NCBI RefSeq assembly: GCF_014076845.1
Contig: NZ_JACGUT010000079.1
Span: forward strand, 248,001 to 312,000
Direction of reading: 5' to 3'
DNA: 64,000 nucleotides
From: Colwellia sp. MB3u-41
GTDB lineage: Bacteria > Pseudomonadota > Gammaproteobacteria > Enterobacterales > Alteromonadaceae
A model generated the notes under the pieces. The model was not told the DNA's origin. It made no database searches and saw only the letters and a program-made list of their open reading frames with translations. Positions 55,137 through 64,000 of this stretch are shown in pieces (the stretch's first letter is position 1; each line of letters opens with the position of its first letter). Position numbers and translations under genes: made by a program.

Positions 55137-57755
55137 TTACTTTCTAACGATTCTTAAAAAACATAAAGCCAATAATAAACCAACCCCCATTGAGCCACCG
55201 CCACCTGAACTCTTCACTTTTGACGGAGCCACTACCACTGGCGCAGCACTCACAGTAACACTACGTGCGGCTTTAATACTAAGCCCCGTACTATCTGTTA
55301 GTGTTAATTCAACATTATAATTTCCAGCCTGAGTATAAAGGTGACTTGGGTTTTGTATATTACTACTACTGCTATCACCAAAATCCCAAGCATAGGTATA
55401 TTGTGAATTGCCGCCTACTGGGGTTGAGGTAAAGTTCACCGCTAAATCATTCGCTGAATGAGTGAATGATACGCTTAAATCAGAAGGCTCGGTGGAACTT
55501 GAAAGTGTTACCGTTGCAGAGGTACTATCAGAGCTTTGCAAATCGACCTGCATACTAAAATCAAGTTTGGGTAAAATCAAACCAGACTCAGGTTGTTCCG
55601 GTGAAGAATAATCATCGGAGTCTTTAAATAAACTTGTCGCTACACTGTGGCTGTCACCGCTAAATGGCTGTTGATCATACAAGCTAAAAGCAGCATCATG
55701 GAGCTGATACGCTGAATTTCGGACACTACCATTTACAGCTTTAACAAGATTTTGGTCGGCATCAACAACGCCTATAAATAACTTGCCCGCATGTTCATCA
55801 ACTTTGTTATCAGCAATATTATCATTACGATACCAAAGTAAAACACCCGCATCATAACCGATGTTTTTTAAACGACTATCAACGCTCGTATGGCTGCGTA
55901 ATTGAATATAATAATGATGAGGTAAACCAGCAACTTTATCAGATAATCGCCTAAAGCCATTCAATGTTGCTTGGTTTTCAGTTTCGCCATCAATGATAAT
56001 AAGCTCACTTCCCCCATTGGTTACTTTTATTTCATCGGTCACAAAACCATAACCACCTTCTGCTTGGTCAGTCACATAATTCATTTTAATCGTGACACGT
56101 TGACCTACAAAGCTAGAGAGGTCAAAAGTTAAGCCGACCCATTTTAAGTCGCCTTCTGCACCAACAATACTGGCAGATTCTCCACTGAGATACTCTCCTA
56201 GCAAGGGGTAGTAAGGATTGCTGTCTTTAGTATGATTTCCTTTTATCGCTGTATTGTTGACGAGCACCTGCACGTAGTCATAATCTTGTTCAATTTCCCA
56301 ACGAGCTTTCATCGATAATGTCGAAGTACCGGCAGGTAAATCGACAGAAAATGACAGACTGTTTTCTAACATATTGCCTTTATCAGAATAAAATTGGTAT
56401 GCACCGGCATAAGCCACCGGAAAGTCTAATGCTAAAGGAGGTAAATTCACCTTGATTTGGTTAATTGCGTTATGATCAACCGTGCTCACCAAGGAGATAC
56501 TTTCATTATTTAACGTAGCGAAATTGACTTCACGTTGGTTAATCCAATTACCTTGATAGCGCTCTTGTAAATAATCTCTCGCTAAAGGGCTAAAAGCAGA
56601 GGGACGAGTTCCTGCAGGAGTACCTAACCAAGTACCTGAAGCCATGACTGACCACTCTGAAACAGGTGCGCCGATATCACTACTGTCAATATCGTATTCA
56701 TCAAGCAAACCTAAATCATGTCCAAATTCATGAACAACAACACCGGGAGCGGCATCAATAGGGTTAATTGTATAACCAAAAGCTTTAATATCTGAACCGA
56801 GAATAGTTGCCGGTTGTGTTCCTGCTTCATTGAGCACAAAACTACGATGTGACCAAATAGCATCTTCTGCTAAATCTCCGCCACCTGCCTCTTCACCAAT
56901 ACTGGCATGAAAAAGCATAATATGATCAATAATACCATCAGGCTCATTAACATTGCCGTCACCATCAAAATCAAACAAATCCGTTTTATCGTAATCCGAC
57001 AAGTCAACCCCATTAGCAACAAGCTGCGTTACCGCTTCAACAACAAGTTCCTTAACATTTTGATCATTGTCGGTTTCTTCATCATTGCCACCATAGTAGC
57101 TGGCATCGTTTACCGCGGTTACCCAGCCGTTAACGCCACCGGTAAAGAAGAATTTTTGACCTGATTCATGTTGGTAATATTGGAAAGCTGATTCAATATT
57201 TTGCCCTGAAGGACCATCAAAACCTGTTGTAGAGAACAAAAGCTCATTGTAATGTGCAGCAGAATAATTTGAATAAAACATATCAGTATCATTAGGAGTT
57301 AAGCCATTTTCATCATGTTTGAGATCATTGAAGTCGATCAGTATTGCTAAAATATTAACGGTCGTTTCAATGTCAGCATCCGCCGTTCTTTGTAATAAAT
57401 GATGTGCTAATTGAGTTTTTTTCAACTCGTTATTAAAACTCATACTTTCGCGAAATTCACGACTATTAAAACTTTCCGCCGCAGAGACTTTCTTTGATAA
57501 TGCCAACGGCAATACGTTAGGCTTGAATGACTTTTTAGTCAGATAGTCAGTCAATGCTTGTTTTTTCTGCTCATCCGTTGCATTAATCGACAACTCACCT
57601 CTTTTTTCTAACCAATAAAGAATGCGCTCTTTATTGATAACGCCTGCATCTGCTGGCGCACTTTTAGAAAAAGCTTTAACTTTATCAACACTTTCTGCTT
57701 GTAAAGGTAAATGATTGATTAGCAAAAACAAACCTAATACGTATGCTATTTTCAT
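55137..57755 (-). CDS. Secreted M6-family metalloprotease with PKD and GlyGly-CTERM
   Basis: An 872-residue exported protease. It has a signal peptide (1-20), a propeptide (about 21-140), a catalytic domain with HEFGHDLGLLDEYD (His near 342, zinc site of immune-inhibitor-A-type M6 peptidases), a beta-sandwich region, a PKD domain (about 755-835), and a C-terminal SGGGGS, hydrophobic helix and basic end (LRIVRK). That tail is the GlyGly-CTERM sorting signal, normally cleaved by a rhombosortase after type II secretion. ATG 57755 is chosen because AGGAAAA precedes it; upstream codons to 57878 look non-coding. It follows a small lipoprotein gene by 22 bp. Confidence 0.88.
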   Translation of the reverse strand: MKIAYVLGLFLLINHLPLQAESVDKVKAFSKSAPADAGVINKERILYWLEKRGELSINATDEQKKQALTDYLTKKSFKPNVLPLALSKKVSAAESFNSREFRESMSFNNELKKTQLAHHLLQRTADADIETTVNILAILIDFNDLKHDENGLTPNDTDMFYSNYSAAHYNELLFSTTGFDGPSGQNIESAFQYYQHESGQKFFFTGGVNGWVTAVNDASYYGGNDEETDNDQNVKELVVEAVTQLVANGVDLSDYDKTDLFDFDGDGNVNEPDGIIDHIMLFHASIGEEAGGGDLAEDAIWSHRSFVLNEAGTQPATILGSDIKAFGYTINPIDAAPGVVVHEFGHDLGLLDEYDIDSSDIGAPVSEWSVMASGTWLGTPAGTRPSAFSPLARDYLQERYQGNWINQREVNFATLNNESISLVSTVDHNAINQIKVNLPPLALDFPVAYAGAYQFYSDKGNMLENSLSFSVDLPAGTSTLSMKARWEIEQDYDYVQVLVNNTAIKGNHTKDSNPYYPLLGEYLSGESASIVGAEGDLKWVGLTFDLSSFVGQRVTIKMNYVTDQAEGGYGFVTDEIKVTNGGSELIIIDGETENQATLNGFRRLSDKVAGLPHHYYIQLRSHTSVDSRLKNIGYDAGVLLWYRNDNIADNKVDEHAGKLFIGVVDADQNLVKAVNGSVRNSAYQLHDAAFSLYDQQPFSGDSHSVATSLFKDSDDYSSPEQPESGLILPKLDFSMQVDLQSSDSTSATVTLSSSTEPSDLSVSFTHSANDLAVNFTSTPVGGNSQYTYAWDFGDSSSSNIQNPSHLYTQAGNYNVELTLTDSTGLSIKAARSVTVSAAPVVVAPSKVKSSGGGGSMGVGLLLALCFLRIVRK

Positions 57756-57777
57756 GAGTTTTCCTACGTGTGAGTTC

Positions 57778-58053
57778 TTATTTCTGACAGTTTTTAAAGG
57801 CCGCATTTTTCTTACGAATATACGCATTGACTTGGCGCTGTATTTCTTCTTTAGATAATGAAGCGTCAATGATGCCATTGCTAACTAACATTTCCTTTAG
57901 CTTTTGGACATTCTTAAGTGGCGGAGTCGTTGATTGCTGACAAATGATTTTACGGTTAACGACTTTTTCACTGCTGTTTTCAGCGACTAATGTTACTGCG
58001 GTTTGCTGGCACCCCTGTAGTAAAACAATAACTACCAATAAATAAAACTTCAT
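57778..58053 (-). CDS. Small lipoprotein upstream of the M6 protease
   Basis: A 91-residue probable lipoprotein with lipobox LLQGC (Cys15). It has further cysteines at C38 and C89. Residues 53-82 align without gaps to residues 46-75 of the protease propeptide: identities at L56/L49, G60/G53, E69/E62, Y78/Y71 and KK81-82/KK74-75, with several conservative pairs. It ends 22 bp before the protease gene on the same strand, so the two are co-transcribed. A role as inhibitor, chaperone or anchor of the protease is plausible but inferred. No named family was recognised. Confidence 0.65.
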   Translation of the reverse strand: MKFYLLVVIVLLQGCQQTAVTLVAENSSEKVVNRKIICQQSTTPPLKNVQKLKEMLVSNGIIDASLSKEEIQRQVNAYIRKKNAAFKNCQK

Positions 58054-58226
58054 AACATCGCTACCTGTAACAATAATGTTAACTATAATACCGCATATTA
58101 ATTAACGGATAAAGTTTAACCAGCACAGTCGATTTAATAAAAAACACCGCCACTTGATTTCAAGTGTTAATAATTGCTAAAAAATGCGGTAAACTATCGA
58201 TAATTTTAGTGATAAGTGAATGTTAG

Positions 58227-59018
58227 ATGACTGCTCAACAAGATAATCATCAGGAAAATAGTTCAGATTCTTCAAGTGACAACACCACACATTTTGGCTT
58301 TCAAACGGTAGATAAAAACGAGAAAGAGTCAAAAGTTGCCAGTGTATTTCATTCTGTTGCCGCACAATATGATGTAATGAATGATTTAATGTCTTTTGGC
58401 ATTCATCGTTTATGGAAGCGCTTCACTATTGATGCAAGTGGTGTACGTCCAGGCAACAAAGTGCTTGATTTAGCTGGCGGTACTGGCGATTTGACCGCAA
58501 AATTTTCACAACTTGTTGGCCGCGAAGGTAAGGTAATTCTTGCTGATATTAATAGCTCGATGCTAAATGTTGGTCGAGATAAGTTACGCGATAAAGGTTT
58601 AGTACAAAATATTGAATATGTACAAGCTAACGCACAATACTTACCCTTTGAAGATAATACCTTTGATATTGTCACTATCGCCTTCGGTTTACGTAACGTT
58701 ACTGATAAAGACATGGCTCTGCGCTCTATTTACCGTGTATTAAAACCAGGTGGGCGCTTATTAGTGCTAGAGTTTTCCAAGCCAGAGCACGAATTAATCA
58801 GTAAAGCTTACGACTTTTATTCTTTTAACATTCTTCCTAAAATGGGTGAGTTAGTCGCTAAAGATGGTGACAGCTATCAATATTTAGCAGAATCGATTCG
58901 TATGCACCCTGACCAAGATACATTAAAAGATATGATGGATTCGGCGGGTTTTGAACAAACCAGTTTCAAAAACCTAACGGGTGGCGTTGTTGCTCTGCAC
59001 AAAGGTTATAAATTTTAA
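58227..59018 (+). CDS. ubiE: Ubiquinone/menaquinone C-methyltransferase UbiE
   Basis: A 263-residue SAM-dependent methyltransferase of quinone synthesis. After a disordered N-terminus of about 25 residues come the motifs [25 protein letters not shown] (SAM motif I, about 80-89), [10 protein letters not shown] and [15 protein letters not shown]. First gene of ubiE-ubiJ-ubiB, the standard gammaproteobacterial order. Confidence 0.97.
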   Translation: MTAQQDNHQENSSDSSSDNTTHFGFQTVDKNEKESKVASVFHSVAAQYDVMNDLMSFGIHRLWKRFTIDASGVRPGNKVLDLAGGTGDLTAKFSQLVGREGKVILADINSSMLNVGRDKLRDKGLVQNIEYVQANAQYLPFEDNTFDIVTIAFGLRNVTDKDMALRSIYRVLKPGGRLLVLEFSKPEHELISKAYDFYSFNILPKMGELVAKDGDSYQYLAESIRMHPDQDTLKDMMDSAGFEQTSFKNLTGGVVALHKGYKF

Positions 59019-59020
59019 TT

Positions 59021-59659
59021 GTGATAAAAATTAGCCCTCAGTTAATGCCTCAGCAAATACTCTGTTCAGCACTAGAGTTTGCAATTAACCAAACACTGTT
59101 ACTCAGTGTTAAGGGGGCGAGTGTCTTACAACCTTTAGAACAAAAAACATTAACCCTTTCATTAAAAGAATTAGGTTTCCCTTTAAGTTTTTCTATTAAT
59201 GACAATAAGGTTCTAGTAACCCGCTTAATCGAGCGCAGCAACTGTACAATAAAAACCAGTATAAAAACCTTACTTGAACTCAAAAAAGAACAACAGATTA
59301 CCGAACTGATCAAACAAGAGAAACTCGATGTTCATGGAGACATCAAAGTTGCTCAGGTGTTTGCGAGTATCGCACAATCACTCGAAATTGATTGGCAAAC
59401 AGAAATAGCCAAACATATCGGTGATATTCCAACATATAAGCTCTCTCAGATAAGTAAAAATTTAACGAAAAAATTTAATTTTGCCACTCAACAAATACAA
59501 GCTGACGCTAGCGAATGGTTAGTGCATGAAAAGCGCTTAGTGGTTACTTCAAGTCAAATACAGTCTTTTAGCCAAAAAGTTGCCGATGTATCTAAACAAG
59601 CAGATACTTTATCTGAACGTATTCAGCGACTTGCTAAAAAAGCCAGTACGCCAACCTAA
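59021..59659 (+). CDS. ubiJ: Ubiquinone biosynthesis accessory factor UbiJ
   Basis: A 212-residue UbiJ/YigP protein. It has an N-terminal SCP2-like lipid-binding domain (about 10-110) and a helical C-terminus that is probably coiled coil (about 150-205). It carries ubiquinone intermediates in the Ubi metabolon together with UbiK, encoded at 63.5 kb here. The start is GTG at 59021, only 2 bp after the ubiE stop, implying coupling. Confidence 0.9.
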   Translation: MIKISPQLMPQQILCSALEFAINQTLLLSVKGASVLQPLEQKTLTLSLKELGFPLSFSINDNKVLVTRLIERSNCTIKTSIKTLLELKKEQQITELIKQEKLDVHGDIKVAQVFASIAQSLEIDWQTEIAKHIGDIPTYKLSQISKNLTKKFNFATQQIQADASEWLVHEKRLVVTSSQIQSFSQKVADVSKQADTLSERIQRLAKKASTPT

Positions 59660-59674
59660 TTTTCAAGGAACATT

Positions 59675-61240
59675 GTGAGCAGTTTACGACTTTATCGCAT
59701 CATTAAAACATTTCTTCAATTTGGTCTTGATGAACTTATCCCCAGCCATATGCTACCTTGGTATGCGAAACTTATGCGTTTTAGCTTGTTTTGGTTACGT
59801 AATAAACACAAAAATAAGCCTTCGGCCTTGCGTCTTCGCTTAGCGATTGAATCTTTAGGCCCGGTATTTGTAAAGTTTGGTCAGATGCTTTCAACCCGTC
59901 GGGATTTGCTCCCCGATGACTTTGCGAAGGAACTTGCCTTACTACAGGACCAAGTACCCGCCTTTGATGGCGAGTTAGCCAAAGCGATTGTTCTAGACGC
60001 GATTGGTGAAGAGACCTTTAATCAACATTTTAGCCATTTTGATACCCAACCACTCGCTTCAGCGTCAATTGCACAAGTACATACGGCAACATTAATACAA
60101 GACGGACAGCCTATTGAAGTCGTGCTTAAGGTGTTGCGCCCAAATATTACCGAAACAATTGTAGCTGACGTAAAAGTGATGTCTCTCTTTGCAGGTATTG
60201 TTGCCAAATTTTTACCCGATGGTAAACGCCTGCGTCCAAAAGAAGTCGTTAAAGAATACCGTAAAACGATTATTGACGAGCTTGACCTGAACCGTGAAGC
60301 GGCTAATGCCACTTTACTCAACCATAACTTCTCTCAAGGTCATGCTAGCGATAGCGTATTATATGTGCCCAAGGTTTATAGTGAGTTCAGTCATATTAAC
60401 GTAATGGTGATGGAACGTATTTATGGTGTTGGCGTAGGAGAGATAGAAACATTACAACAGCTTGGCGTAGATATGAAATTACTTGCTGAACGTGGTGTTG
60501 AAGTGTTTTTTACGCAAGTATTTCGTGACAGTTTTTTTCATGCAGATATGCATCCTGGAAATGTCTTCGTTGATGCGACGAACCCGGGAGATCCGACATG
60601 GATAGCCATAGACTTTGGAATTTGTGGAACATTAAATCGTGAAGACAAACGCTATTTAGCTGAAAATTTTGTCGCCTTTTTTAATAGAGATTACCGTAAA
60701 GTAGCAGAACTACATGTCGATTCTGGCTGGGTACCCAGCAGTACCAGTGTTGATGAATTCGAATTTGCTATTCGCACCGTTTGTGAACCAATATTTAATA
60801 AGCCATTAGCTGAAATATCTTTCGGACAAGTATTAGTGAGTTTATTTAACACCGCACGACGATTCAATATGGAAGTGCAACCTCAATTGGTTTTATTACA
60901 GAAAACCTTACTCTATATTGAAGGCTTAGGCCGACAACTATACCCTCAGCTCGATTTATGGCAAACCGCCAAACCTTTCTTAGAAAATTGGGTAAAAGAG
61001 CAAATGGGTGTGAAAGCAGTGTTCAAAAAAATAAAAGACAACTTGCCTTTTTGGAATGAAAAGCTGCCTGAGATGCCCGACCTGCTTTATGATTATTTGA
61101 AAACAACGCAAGTAACACGTGAAAAGCAAATGCACTTATTTACTGAATTAAAAACTCAACAACACAAAAACCATAAAGTCGTTATTGGTACGTTACTCTT
61201 TAGTACCTTGTGTATTTGTGCGGCCATTATATTTCATTAA
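59675..61240 (+). CDS. ubiB: Ubiquinone biosynthesis ATPase/kinase-like UbiB
   Basis: A 521-residue ABC1/ADCK-family protein. It has the KxGQ-like signature [16 protein letters not shown] (about 68-83), an atypical protein-kinase fold with [12 protein letters not shown] and DFGICGTLN, and two C-terminal membrane helices (last at about 497-519). It is needed for ubiquinone synthesis, probably as an ATPase that extracts intermediates from the membrane. The start is GTG 59675 with CAAGGAA upstream, 15 bp after ubiJ. Confidence 0.96.
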   Translation: MSSLRLYRIIKTFLQFGLDELIPSHMLPWYAKLMRFSLFWLRNKHKNKPSALRLRLAIESLGPVFVKFGQMLSTRRDLLPDDFAKELALLQDQVPAFDGELAKAIVLDAIGEETFNQHFSHFDTQPLASASIAQVHTATLIQDGQPIEVVLKVLRPNITETIVADVKVMSLFAGIVAKFLPDGKRLRPKEVVKEYRKTIIDELDLNREAANATLLNHNFSQGHASDSVLYVPKVYSEFSHINVMVMERIYGVGVGEIETLQQLGVDMKLLAERGVEVFFTQVFRDSFFHADMHPGNVFVDATNPGDPTWIAIDFGICGTLNREDKRYLAENFVAFFNRDYRKVAELHVDSGWVPSSTSVDEFEFAIRTVCEPIFNKPLAEISFGQVLVSLFNTARRFNMEVQPQLVLLQKTLLYIEGLGRQLYPQLDLWQTAKPFLENWVKEQMGVKAVFKKIKDNLPFWNEKLPEMPDLLYDYLKTTQVTREKQMHLFTELKTQQHKNHKVVIGTLLFSTLCICAAIIFH

Positions 61241-61264
61241 GACTAAAAGACGGCTTTTAGTCTT
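61239..61264. terminator. Hairpin after ubiB
   Basis: A perfect 11-bp stem AAGACTAAAAG / CTTTTAGTCTT (61239-61249, 61254-61264) with loop ACGG begins at the ubiB stop codon. No T run follows. Confidence 0.6.
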
Positions 61265-61300
61265 ACGCTAGCTAAATTCATTAGTATATTTAGCTAGCGT
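61265..61300. terminator. Second hairpin between ubiB and rep
   Basis: A perfect 12-bp stem ACGCTAGCTAAA / TTTAGCTAGCGT (61265-61276, 61289-61300) stands back to back with the previous one. An A run (61301-61309) lies on the rep side. Confidence 0.6.
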
Positions 61301-61312
61301 AAAAAAAAACAT

Positions 61313-63331
61313 TTACTTATTTTTCTTCAGCATATCCCGCAAATTCGCTACACCCATTTTGGTGATTTTGTCTTTGTGTTCTTGGCTCTTTTTAGTTTCT
61401 GTTAGCTCCCAGCTTAAATCGTCTTGCGGGAGTTCATGCAAGAATCGACTCGCTTCAGTGCGAGAAACTTCACCATATTGTCGACGTTCACGGGCATAAG
61501 TGAATATTAATTCTCGTTGTGCTCGCGTAATACCCACATAAGCTAAGCGGCGCTCTTCTTCAACGTTTCCTTCATCCATACTGGTTTGATGAGGTAATAA
61601 ACCTTCTTCCATACCAATCAAAAATACGTAGGGAAATTCTAGCCCTTTCGAAGCATGCAGTGTCATCAGTTGTACTTGGTCGGCATCATCTTCATCTTCG
61701 CCACGCTCCATCATTTCGCGTAACGTTAAACGAATAACAATCTCAGGTAACAACATCGGGTCATTTTCATCATCACCTTCTAGCATTTGGGTCACCCAGC
61801 TAAAAAGTGTTGTGACGTTTTTCATGCGCATTTCTGCGGCTTTGGGGCTAGGGGATGTATCGTACAACCAATCTTCATAATTTATTTCACGGATCATCGC
61901 GCGCAAAACCGCAGGGGTGTCGCCTCGTTCAGCGTGATCACCCGTTTCAACTAACCAGCGAGTAAAGCGTTGTACGTGCACTAAACCTCGGCCCGTTAAA
62001 TGCTGCTCAAGCCCTAATTCAAAGCTAGCGGCAAACATGCTTATTTGCCGCATATTGGCGTAATTACCCAGTTTTTCTAACGTAGTTGGTCCAATTTCTC
62101 TGCGTGGTACGTTTACTATTCTTAAAAAAGCATTATCGTCATCTGGGTTCACAAGTACGCGTAAGAACGCCATCATGTCTTTAATTTCACTGCGAGAAAA
62201 AAAAGACGTTCCGCCACTAATCTTATATGGAATACGATTGAGCATCAGTGACTTTTCTAATAAGCGTGACTGATGATTACCCCGATATAAAATCGCATAG
62301 TTTTTGAATTTACTTTTATTTAAGAACTTATGGCCAATAAGCTCTCCAACAACACGCTCAATTTCATGCTCTTCATTTTTAGCCTGAATAACACGTAGCT
62401 CTACACCGTAAGCGAGCTGACTAAATAATGCCTTGTCATAAACATGAGGATTGTTGGCTATTAAGGTATTAGCACATTTTAAAATGCGGCCACTAGAGCG
62501 ATAATTTTGCTCTAATTTAATGAGTTTAAGTTGTGGAAAGTCTTCTCCGAGTAACACTAAGTTTTGCGGCTTAGCGCCACGCCAAGAATATATAGATTGG
62601 TCATCGTCACCAACCACTGTTAAGAGGCCTTGTTCTCCGGCAATTAATTTAACTAATTCATATTGGCTAGCGTTGGTATCTTGATATTCATCGACCAACA
62701 GATATTTAATTTTTTTCTGCCAGCGGGCACGCACTTCTGGAAAGTTTTTTAATAAGAGGGTTGGCGCTAAAATCAAGTCGTCAAAATCAAGCGCATTATA
62801 AGCTTTCATGTGTTTTTGATAGAGCTGGTAGAATTCAGCAAACATCGTGGTGTCTGCATCACCAGCCATTTTTAGTGCCGCGTCAGGCAATAACAAATCA
62901 TTTTTCCAATTGGAAATCATACTTTGTAATTTGCTGAGTAAGTCTTTGTCGCCATCAAGCTGTTCGTTAGTGAGTTCTTTCAATAAAGACAATGAGTCTT
63001 GATCATCAAATAAAGTAAAACCTGGTTTATAACCTAAAGTTTTAATTTCTTTACGAATGATATCAAGGCCCATGGAATGAAAAGTAGAAACCGTGAGACC
63101 ACGCGTTAAGCTTTTATCCATCATCTTTACCACACGCTCTTTCATTTCTCGGGCGGCTTTGTTGGTAAACGTTACCGCAGCAATGTTACGTGCTTTGTAA
63201 TCACATTTTTGAATAAGATAAGCAATTTTCTGACAAATAACCCCTGTTTTACCGCTACCCGCACCCGCAAGTACTAAGCACGGGCCAGTAACATATTTTA
63301 CCGCTTCATTTTGTCCGGGGTTAAGTTTCAT
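61313..63331 (-). CDS. rep: ATP-dependent DNA helicase Rep
   Basis: A 672-residue UvrD/Rep superfamily 1A helicase, the length of E. coli Rep. It has Walker [12 protein letters not shown] (about 22-32), [10 protein letters not shown], Walker [11 protein letters not shown] (about 212-221), [14 protein letters not shown], and [12 protein letters not shown] (about 555-566). It removes nucleoprotein blocks ahead of the fork. Its nearness to the ubi genes differs from the E. coli arrangement. Confidence 0.95.
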   Translation of the reverse strand: MKLNPGQNEAVKYVTGPCLVLAGAGSGKTGVICQKIAYLIQKCDYKARNIAAVTFTNKAAREMKERVVKMMDKSLTRGLTVSTFHSMGLDIIRKEIKTLGYKPGFTLFDDQDSLSLLKELTNEQLDGDKDLLSKLQSMISNWKNDLLLPDAALKMAGDADTTMFAEFYQLYQKHMKAYNALDFDDLILAPTLLLKNFPEVRARWQKKIKYLLVDEYQDTNASQYELVKLIAGEQGLLTVVGDDDQSIYSWRGAKPQNLVLLGEDFPQLKLIKLEQNYRSSGRILKCANTLIANNPHVYDKALFSQLAYGVELRVIQAKNEEHEIERVVGELIGHKFLNKSKFKNYAILYRGNHQSRLLEKSLMLNRIPYKISGGTSFFSRSEIKDMMAFLRVLVNPDDDNAFLRIVNVPRREIGPTTLEKLGNYANMRQISMFAASFELGLEQHLTGRGLVHVQRFTRWLVETGDHAERGDTPAVLRAMIREINYEDWLYDTSPSPKAAEMRMKNVTTLFSWVTQMLEGDDENDPMLLPEIVIRLTLREMMERGEDEDDADQVQLMTLHASKGLEFPYVFLIGMEEGLLPHQTSMDEGNVEEERRLAYVGITRAQRELIFTYARERRQYGEVSRTEASRFLHELPQDDLSWELTETKKSQEHKDKITKMGVANLRDMLKKNK

Positions 63332-63468
63332 CGTATTTCTACTTTAGTTTGTCTGTTTTCTGGGCGCTGATTTTACCCTGTTTGCTCTAAACCGTATAGT
63401 GAAATAGCCCTTGGTAAAATCATTAAATGTATTACAATAAGCGCATTGATGAACTATGGATAAAAATA

Positions 63469-63717
63469 ATGTTTAACGCTAAAAAGATTGAAGAAATCGC
63501 CCAACAAGTTGCTGATGCTATTCCACCTAAATTCAAAGACATTGCTAACGATATAGAAGAGAAAACCAAAGTAGTTTTACAACGTAAATTATCACAGCTT
63601 GACGTAGTGTCGCGTGAAGAGTTTGATGTGCAAACACAAGTATTATTAAAAACGCGTCAGAAACTGGCTGAATTAGAAAATAAGCTTGCTGAAATTGAAG
63701 CTAAATTAGCTGAATAA
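63469..63717 (+). CDS. ubiK: Ubiquinone biosynthesis accessory factor UbiK (YqiC/BMFP)
   Basis: An 82-residue protein with an amphipathic N-terminus (MFNAKKIEEIAQQV) and a C-terminal coiled coil (about 45-80, VLLKTRQKLAELENKLAEIE) typical of BMFP/UbiK trimers. It partners UbiJ in ubiquinone synthesis. ATG 63469 is chosen over in-frame 63427, since homologues begin with MFNAKKI and a GGA site precedes it. It is divergent from rep. Confidence 0.92.
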   Translation: MFNAKKIEEIAQQVADAIPPKFKDIANDIEEKTKVVLQRKLSQLDVVSREEFDVQTQVLLKTRQKLAELENKLAEIEAKLAE

Positions 63718-63729
63718 CTCGGTTGATTA

Positions 63730-63758
63730 CGATAAGTTATTGTCACAATAACTTATCG
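63730..63758. terminator. Hairpin after ubiK
   Basis: CGATAAGTTATTGT (63730-63743) and ACAATAACTTATCG (63745-63758) form a near-perfect palindrome between convergent genes. It has no strong T run, but may terminate from both sides. Confidence 0.55.
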
Positions 63759-63770
63759 CTTAATTCAATA

Positions 63771-63995
63771 TTACAAAGAAGCTGTTTTATATAAGCGCCT
63801 TTCTATAATAAAGCCCATAATGCCCATTATAAAGAAAAACACGCCCACGATTCTCAACCTTGCATTTACGGGGTTAGCAATCAATTGACTACTTCTGCGA
63901 CTATATAGTCGTAAACCTTGGGGTAAGTTCTCTACAAATTCTTCTCCTAAAAATTGAGTAGAAAATATATACTTTACATCCCGACGTTGAGTCAT
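63771..63995 (-). CDS. Small membrane protein, possibly incomplete at the window edge
   Basis: Not recognised. At least 74 residues; a basic region (MTQRRDVKYIF...) with two arginine-rich turns precedes one membrane helix (about 47-64) and a short basic tail (ERRLYKTASL). The ATG at 63995 is only 5 bp from the window edge and the frame stays open beyond it, so the gene may start further right. Confidence 0.5.
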   Translation of the reverse strand: MTQRRDVKYIFSTQFLGEEFVENLPQGLRLYSRRSSQLIANPVNARLRIVGVFFFIMGIMGFIIERRLYKTASL

Positions 63996-64000
63996 CTCAA

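Overview
The window looks like a chromosome segment of a marine gammaproteobacterium of the Alteromonadales, most likely Colwelliaceae (Colwellia, Thalassotalea or a close relative). The evidence is low G+C content by eye, Alteromonadales-type proteins throughout, and conserved gammaproteobacterial gene orders (slmA-coaBC/radC/rpmB-rpmG/mutM/coaD, kbl-tdh, gmk-rpoZ-spoT-ridA-trmH-recG, ubiE-ubiJ-ubiB). The genus call is inference. I saw no rRNA, tRNA, CRISPR array, complete insertion sequence or prophage.

Layout. 1-6.2 kb: a small DksA-like/YdcH/unknown operon, then a DEDDh exonuclease and a cNMP/CBS/DUF294 protein divergent from a DUF4212-ActP-type sodium:carboxylate symporter. 6.3-9.5 kb: an accessory stretch with a 27-bp-arm palindromic repeat, an orphan membrane protein and a solitary OLD-like ATPase-TOPRIM protein in gene-poor flanks. 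9.5-16.2 kb: an EamA exporter, a VOC protein, and a TetR-regulated RND efflux operon. 16.3-20.5 kb: a CrbS-like symporter-domain hybrid kinase and a CrbR-like regulator, convergent; in Vibrio this pair controls acetate use, which fits the nearby ActP-type symporter. 20.6-29.8 kb: core genes (pepD, slmA, coaBC, radC, rpmB, rpmG, mutM, coaD) interrupted by a PilZ / ParA / ribbon-helix-helix cassette and an ATP-grasp protein.

29.9-36.6 kb: accessory. It holds a TetR regulator, a truncated fatty-acyl-AMP ligase, a non-coding stretch with a large inverted repeat, a small secreted protein, and a 1392-residue one-protein two-component system (beta-propeller, kinase, receiver, AraC). 36.6-44.3 kb: lipopolysaccharide core genes (kdkA, a family 9 glycosyltransferase, waaA) with a Fur-boxed TonB receptor/PepSY/DUF2271/DUF4198 metal-uptake operon set between them. 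44.4-55.1 kb: a secreted alpha/beta hydrolase, an Lrp-type regulator divergent from kbl-tdh, and the gmk-to-recG block. 55.1-64 kb: a secreted M6 metalloprotease with a GlyGly-CTERM tail, a small lipoprotein resembling part of the protease propeptide, ubiE-ubiJ-ubiB, rep, ubiK and a small membrane protein at the edge.

The least explained items are the lipoprotein/M6 protease pair, the chromosomal PilZ-ParA-RHH cassette, the solitary OLD-like gene, and the orphan hybrid sensor with its small secreted partner. All family calls come from reading translated sequence; no database search was run.
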